From an uncultured Clostridia bacterium (lineage in GTDB: Bacteria; Bacillota; Clostridia; TANB77; CAG-508): 28,765 nucleotides of DNA. Below, one piece after another: positions 24,836 through 28,765 of the stretch. Every line of letters starts with the position of its first letter. The stretch's first letter is position 1. The stretch lies in NCBI GenBank assembly GCA_947599995.1, contig CANQFW010000007.1:1-28765 (forward strand), written 5' to 3'. The translations under genes were made by a program, and so were the position numbers. The notes under the pieces were generated by a model that worked only from the letters and a program-made list of their open reading frames with translations, was not told the DNA's origin and ran no database searches.

Positions 24836-25918
24836 TTATAAATTTAAATTAAATACTGGAAAAAATTTAATAAAACTAAATGTATAGATAGCAGCAAATA
24901 TTCCATGTAAAATTTTCCCGTATATATAGGGCTTAATGGAAAGGTCAGATTTAGATGTTATACTAAATACTTGAAAGAATATAGATAAACCTCCAAGTCC
25001 TAATAAAAAAGATGTTAATATTATATTAATGGAAATTGCTTTTATATTTATGCTAGCAATTGAAGCAATTCCATTAGTAATTTCAAACAGACCTGTAATT
25101 AATGGAGCAATAAAGCTAGCTGGTATATTCATGATGTTAAAAAATGGGGTAAAGGTTTTAACTAGAATACTTAAAAAATTACTTACTTTTAAAATTGAAA
25201 TTATAACAGAAAACAATACAACAAATCCGCCAATTACAAGGATGGTAGAAATACTACTAGATATGCTACTACTTAATGATTCACCTAAATTAGATAATCC
25301 TATTTTTTTCTTGTTGAAATTATTAAAAGCATTATTCTCGTATGTCGTTGAAGAATTTTTCTTCCAAAATCTAAAAATAAACCCTACAGTAAGAGCGCTA
25401 AGTACATGGGTAATTAACAATAAAAAACCTATAGTTGAGCTGCCAAACATGCTTATTCCAACTGTGCCAACAATAAATAATGGCCCCGAATTATTAGTAA
25501 AGCTCAATATTCTTTCACATTCTTCTTTAGAGCAAACATTATTTTTTCTAAAATTTGTAGCTATTTTAGCTCCAACTGGATATCCACTAATTAATCCCAT
25601 TATAAGGGCGAAACTTCCTTCACCTCTAATATTAAATAAAGGCTTCATAATCCTGTTAAATAACTTCCCAAGCCAATAAGGCATTTGAGTTTGCGATAAT
25701 AACTCTGTTGCAACAAAGAAAGGAAATAGGGATGGAACTACAGAATTTGCCCATAAGCTAAGTCCTTTTTTAGAAGCGGATAAATTACTTGAAGAAAATA
25801 TTAAAAGGCATAAGGTAAATGTAAGAAAAGCAAATGACATGATGTATGATTTAATATTTAATAAATGTTTTACCTTGGAATTTTTAAGAGTAGTATTATC
25901 ATGTTTAAATAATATCAT
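24836..25918 (-). CDS. ylbJ: Sporulation integral membrane protein YlbJ
   Basis: YlbJ is a polytopic membrane protein needed for normal spore formation in Bacillus, with nucleoside-recognition (Gate) domains of unknown substrate. The product shows a membrane span, then GLSLWANSVVPSLFPFFVAT, MGLISGYPVGAKIATN, ILSFTNNSGPLFIVGTVG and further hydrophobic helices, ending in the second Gate-like half (APLITGLFEITNGI). These match YlbJ landmarks. It is 360 residues from ATG 25918, somewhat shorter than B. subtilis YlbJ. An in-frame GTG at 25927 sits in the Shine-Dalgarno AAAGGTG, so the ATG is preferred. It is divergent from rny; a sporulation sigma promoter could not be recognised in the 190-base AT-rich gap. 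Confidence 0.9.
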   Translation of the reverse strand: MILFKHDNTTLKNSKVKHLLNIKSYIMSFAFLTFTLCLLIFSSSNLSASKKGLSLWANSVVPSLFPFFVATELLSQTQMPYWLGKLFNRIMKPLFNIRGEGSFALIMGLISGYPVGAKIATNFRKNNVCSKEECERILSFTNNSGPLFIVGTVGISMFGSSTIGFLLLITHVLSALTVGFIFRFWKKNSSTTYENNAFNNFNKKKIGLSNLGESLSSSISSSISTILVIGGFVVLFSVIISILKVSNFLSILVKTFTPFFNIMNIPASFIAPLITGLFEITNGIASIASINIKAISINIILTSFLLGLGGLSIFFQVFSITSKSDLSIKPYIYGKILHGIFAAIYTFSFIKFFPVFNLNL

Positions 25919-26051
25919 ATTTGTCACCTTTCAATCTATTTTTGATAAACTTTATTAGCATTAAGTATAACTTAAGTTTAAATATTATATAAAATATATA
26001 TGAATTAATTAAAATTATTATTCAAATTTTGTTTTTTTAATATGTTACCTC

Positions 26052-26080
26052 TTGACAGTTTGTAATAATAAATGTATACT
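26052..26080 (+). promoter_or_regulatory. Predicted sigma-A promoter of rny
   Basis: TTGACA (26052-26057), a 17-base spacer, and TATACT (26075-26080). The transcript would have a leader of about 90 bases. Confidence 0.8.
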
Positions 26081-26178
26081 ATAAAAGTAGAAAAATATAT
26101 CTAATAAAATAAAAGATGAGTTTTAATATATATATTTATTCGCACATTGAAAATTTAATAAGAAAGAGGTGTATGATT

Positions 26179-27720
26179 ATGAATTCTTTAATCATATTCG
26201 CAACTTTCTTAATCTCAGTAATTTTAGGATTTGTTATAGGAACAATTTCAAGAAAAAAAGTTGCTGAATCTAAAATCGGAAGCGCAGAGGAAGAGGCCAA
26301 AAGATTAGTGGATTTAGCAAAAGTAGAAGCAGAAAATATGAAAAAAGAAGAAATTTTCAAAGCTAAAGAAGAGATTATGAATAGCAGAAAAGAATTTGAT
26401 CAAGAGATTAAGGAAAGAAGAAGCGAAGTACAAAAGCAAGAGTCAAGAATGATTCAAAAAGAGGAAAATTTGGACAGGCGTACAGAAACTCTAGAAAAGA
26501 AAGAAAAAGCTATAGAGCAAGAACATCAAACAATTGAAAATCAAAAAGGAGAAATTCAGGAATTGTATAATAAACAACTTGAAGAACTTCAAAGAATTGC
26601 AGAACTTAGTACAGAAGAAGCAAAAGATTTTCTATTAAGTCAAATGGAGACTGAAATAACAACTGAAAAGGCTAAGCTAATAAAAGATTTAAATCAAAAG
26701 GCTAAAGAGGAAGCAAATAAGAATGCTAAAGAGATAATAAGTTATGCAGTTCAAAAATGCGCAGCAGACCATACTTCTGAGACAACAGTATCTATAGTTA
26801 ATCTTCCAGGAGATGAGATGAAAGGTAGAATAATAGGTAGAGAGGGTAGAAACATAAAAACATTAGAAACTCTTACGGGGATTGATCTAATAATTGATGA
26901 TACACCAGAAGCAGTAATATTATCAGGATTTGATCCATTAAGAAGAGAAGTTGCAAGAATTGCCTTAGAAAAATTAATCGATGACGGAAGAATACATCCA
27001 GCAAAGATAGAAGAGATGGTAGAAAAGGCAAAAGAAGAATTATCTCAAATTATCAAAGAAGAGGGTGAAAGAGCAGCTTTAGAAACAGGAGTCAACAATC
27101 TTCATCCGGACATTATTAAATTGCTAGGTAAATTAAAATATAGAACAAGCTATGGACAAAATGTATTGAGTCATTCAATAGAAGTATCAAATTTAGCAAG
27201 AATAATGGCTGAAGAATTAGGATTAGATGCAAAACGCGCTAGACGCGCAGGGTTACTTCACGATATAGGAAAGGCATTAGATCATGATATGGAAGGAACT
27301 CATGTACAAATAGGAGTAGATATATTAAAAAAATATAAAGAAAATCCTTTAGTTATAAACGCTGTAGAAGCTCATCATGGAGATGTTGAGCCACAAACTA
27401 TGGAAGCGGTTCTAATACAAGCAGCAGATGCAATTTCAGCATCAAGACCGGGAGCAAGAAGGGAAACATTAGAAGCATACATAAAAAGACTTGAAACCCT
27501 AGAATCAATAGCAGATTCTTTTGATGGAGTAGATAAATCTTATGCAATACAAGCAGGACGTGAAGTTAGAATAATTGTTAAGCCAGAAAAAATAACAGAT
27601 GATCAAATGGTAGTTTTAGCAAGAGATGTTTCTAAGAAAATAGAAGATGAAATGGATTACCCAGGACAAATAAAGGTTAATATTATAAGAGAGAGAAGAG
27701 TTGTAGATTACGCTAAATAA
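26179..27720 (+). CDS. rny: Ribonuclease Y
   Basis: RNase Y is the membrane-anchored endoribonuclease that starts mRNA decay in many Firmicutes. From ATG 26179 the protein has 513 residues: an N-terminal membrane anchor (about 2-22, SLIIFATFLISVILGFVIG); a long charged coiled coil (about 30-190); a KH RNA-binding domain with GRIIGREGRN (216-225); and an HD metal-dependent phosphohydrolase domain with His 332, the LLHDIGKALDHD motif (His 361-Asp 362) and AHHGDVEP. In-frame ATGs exist at 26116 and 26173, but the Shine-Dalgarno AGAGGTG (26165-26171) is spaced seven bases before 26179, and that start puts the membrane anchor at the N-terminus as in the family. It is a single-gene unit with promoter and terminator. 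Confidence 0.96.
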   Translation: MNSLIIFATFLISVILGFVIGTISRKKVAESKIGSAEEEAKRLVDLAKVEAENMKKEEIFKAKEEIMNSRKEFDQEIKERRSEVQKQESRMIQKEENLDRRTETLEKKEKAIEQEHQTIENQKGEIQELYNKQLEELQRIAELSTEEAKDFLLSQMETEITTEKAKLIKDLNQKAKEEANKNAKEIISYAVQKCAADHTSETTVSIVNLPGDEMKGRIIGREGRNIKTLETLTGIDLIIDDTPEAVILSGFDPLRREVARIALEKLIDDGRIHPAKIEEMVEKAKEELSQIIKEEGERAALETGVNNLHPDIIKLLGKLKYRTSYGQNVLSHSIEVSNLARIMAEELGLDAKRARRAGLLHDIGKALDHDMEGTHVQIGVDILKKYKENPLVINAVEAHHGDVEPQTMEAVLIQAADAISASRPGARRETLEAYIKRLETLESIADSFDGVDKSYAIQAGREVRIIVKPEKITDDQMVVLARDVSKKIEDEMDYPGQIKVNIIRERRVVDYAK

Positions 27721-27727
27721 AAAATGG

Positions 27728-27762
27728 ACGTTCAATATTAAAGTATATTGGACGTTTTTTTT
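27728..27762 (+). terminator. Rho-independent terminator after rny
   Basis: ACGTTCAATAT (27728-27738) pairs with ATATTGGACGT (27745-27755) through one G-U pair, followed by a run of T residues to 27762. Confidence 0.9.
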
Positions 27763-27857
27763 AATAAATTTTCACTAATAACTGTATTTTAAATGATTAA
27801 TTTTAATATATATTTTTAATAAAAAGTCTAAAAAATTAATTTATTTGAAAATATCAA

Positions 27858-27886
27858 TTGACAACCCATACAATATATGATAAAAT
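27858..27886 (+). promoter_or_regulatory. Predicted sigma-A promoter of the rplU operon
   Basis: TTGACA (27858-27863), a 17-base spacer, and TAAAAT (27881-27886). Transcription would begin right at the structured leader. Confidence 0.8.
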
Positions 27887-27895
27887 ATTTAACTG

Positions 27896-27957
27896 TAATC
27901 CGCTTAGTCAAGGTTCCAAAAGGTTGTGAAACATCAACTACCTTTATCAAAGGATTA
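27896..27957 (+). ncRNA. Probable ribosomal protein L21 leader
   Basis: A nested stem structure lies directly upstream of rplU: TAATCC (27896-27901) pairs with GGATTA (27952-27957); AAGGT (27910-27914) with ACCTT (27940-27944); GTTG (27923-27926) with CAAC (27935-27938). Known L21 leaders in low-GC Gram-positives occupy this place and are thought to let L21 repress its own operon. The call rests on position and folding; I could not compare it with a covariance model. Confidence 0.6.
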
Positions 27958-27989
27958 GCGAGTATACAAATAAGGGAGGTGCATTTTAA

Positions 27990-28367
27990 ATGTACGCAAT
28001 AATTGAAAGTTGTGGAAAACAATACAAAGTAGCAGAAGGAGATGTAGTTTTCTTTGAAAAATTAGATGTTGAAGAAGGAAAAAAAATAACATTTGACAAT
28101 GTAGTATTAGTATCTGATGATGGAAAAGTACAAGTTGGAAATCCTTATGTAAAAGGTGTTAGTGTTGAAGGTAAAGTTGTTTCTCATGGTAAGCATAAAA
28201 AAATCATCGTATTTAAGATGAAAGCTAAGAAAAATGAAAGAACAAAACAAGGACATAGACAACCTTATACTAAAATTGAAATAACATCAATTAAAACATC
28301 TGCTAAAAAAGCTGCAGCTAAAAAAGCTGAAACTAAAAAAGAAGTTGCTGACGCAAAAGCAGAGTAA
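27990..28367 (+). CDS. rplU: 50S ribosomal protein L21
   Basis: L21 is a large-subunit protein that contacts 23S rRNA. The first about 100 residues are typical: MYAIIESCGKQYKVAEGDVV, DNVVLVSDDGKVQVGNPYV, KIIVFKMKAKKNERTKQGHRQPYTKIEI. The last about 25 residues form an Ala/Lys/Glu-rich tail (AKKAAAKKAETKKEV) beyond the usual end; such tails occur in some lineages and are probably disordered. The ribosome binding site is GGGAGGTG. It is followed after 72 bases by rpmA, with no room for the prp (ysxB) protease gene that usually lies between in Firmicutes. Confidence 0.97.
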   Translation: MYAIIESCGKQYKVAEGDVVFFEKLDVEEGKKITFDNVVLVSDDGKVQVGNPYVKGVSVEGKVVSHGKHKKIIVFKMKAKKNERTKQGHRQPYTKIEITSIKTSAKKAAAKKAETKKEVADAKAE

Positions 28368-28439
28368 AACTTAGAACTAAAAATAAAGTTAAATAAGTTA
28401 AACGGTATATAAATTAAAACCTGAAAGGAGTGAGAAAAC

Positions 28440-28745
28440 ATGGCTCATAAAAAAGGTCAAGGTAGCATTAAGAACGGTAGAGACAGTGAGTCTAAACGTC
28501 TTGGTGTTAAAAGAGCTGATGGTCAGTTTGTTCTAGCAGGAAATATTCTAATAAGACAAAGGGGAACAAATGTACATCCTGGAACTAATGTTGGGATTGG
28601 TAGTGATGATACACTATATGCATTAGTAGACGGAATAGTAACATTTGAAAGAAAAGGAAAAGACAAAAAGAAAGTTAGTGTTTATCCTGTAGAAATAGAA
28701 GAAATACAAGTAGTAGAAGTAGATCAAGAAAGCGCGAAAAAATAA
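28440..28745 (+). CDS. rpmA: 50S ribosomal protein L27 (no N-terminal extension)
   Basis: L27 reaches the peptidyl-transferase centre with its N-terminus. The 101-residue product starts directly with MAHKKGQGSIKNGRDSESKR, the mature form seen in E. coli; the cleavable N-terminal extension typical of Firmicutes is absent. The core QRGTNVHPGTNVGIGSDDTL is standard, and an acidic tail extends the C-terminus (about 85-101). The Shine-Dalgarno AAAGGAGTGAG is well placed for ATG 28440 and no in-frame upstream start with its own ribosome binding site was seen. It is in an operon with rplU; the window ends 20 bases after its stop, so any obg gene after it is not visible. Confidence 0.97.
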   Translation: MAHKKGQGSIKNGRDSESKRLGVKRADGQFVLAGNILIRQRGTNVHPGTNVGIGSDDTLYALVDGIVTFERKGKDKKKVSVYPVEIEEIQVVEVDQESAKK

Positions 28746-28765
28746 TAAAAGTTTTAAACAAATTC

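Noticed and set aside
25029..25679. Open frame of 216 codons on the plus strand inside ylbJ
   Set aside because: It is antisense to YlbJ. The hydrophobic look is the mirror of a membrane-protein gene, and there is no ribosome binding site or family resemblance.

Overview
The window is AT-rich DNA (roughly 30% G+C by eye) from a spore-forming, low-GC Gram-positive bacterium, most likely an uncultured gut-type clostridium. Support comes from the sporulation genes (yabP, yabQ, spoVS, ylbJ), strong AGGAGG-type ribosome binding sites, rho-independent terminators after most transcription units, and a pilin-like N-terminus fused to BspA-type leucine-rich repeats. No rRNA, tRNA, CRISPR array or insertion sequence was seen. 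|| Layout. 1-3600: envelope genes, namely the end of a GT39-like membrane glycosyltransferase cut by the window edge, a secreted pilin-like/LRR protein, and a GtrII-like polytopic membrane protein. 3682-5424: a PAP2 lipid phosphatase overlapping prfB, which has the classical in-frame UGA and +1 recoding site. 5610-6794: aspartate kinase between two strong terminators. 6970-8101: the yabP-yabQ-divIC sporulation/division cluster. 8149-9867: rho with its own promoter and a long structured leader. 10013-10410: spoVS. 10533-12187: an orphan membrane-anchored peptide-binding protein. 12213-20295: a DNA maintenance and RNA modification block (recA, recX, scpA, miaB, mutS, radA). 20316-25918 (minus strand): a DUF1064 nuclease-like protein, an unknown membrane-anchored protein, a large adenosine-deaminase-like fusion protein, a small Cys/Tyr/Asn-rich protein and ylbJ. 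26052-28745: rny, then rplU-rpmA with a probable L21 leader. || Most of the content is housekeeping. RecA and RecX act in recombination, RadA in branch migration, MutS in mismatch repair and ScpA in chromosome condensation. RF2, L21, L27 and MiaB serve translation; Rho and RNase Y handle RNA termination and decay. || Points worth a second look are: mutS interrupted by one extra base between Walker A and Walker B; an 836-residue adenosine-deaminase-like protein with an extra N-terminal region and a C-terminal SLOG-like Rossmann region, behind a 15-bp dyad; a rho start region where the only good Shine-Dalgarno serves a 3-codon ORF and a hairpin lies between it and the rho start; and an L27 lacking the usual Firmicute N-terminal extension, with no prp protease gene between rplU and rpmA.
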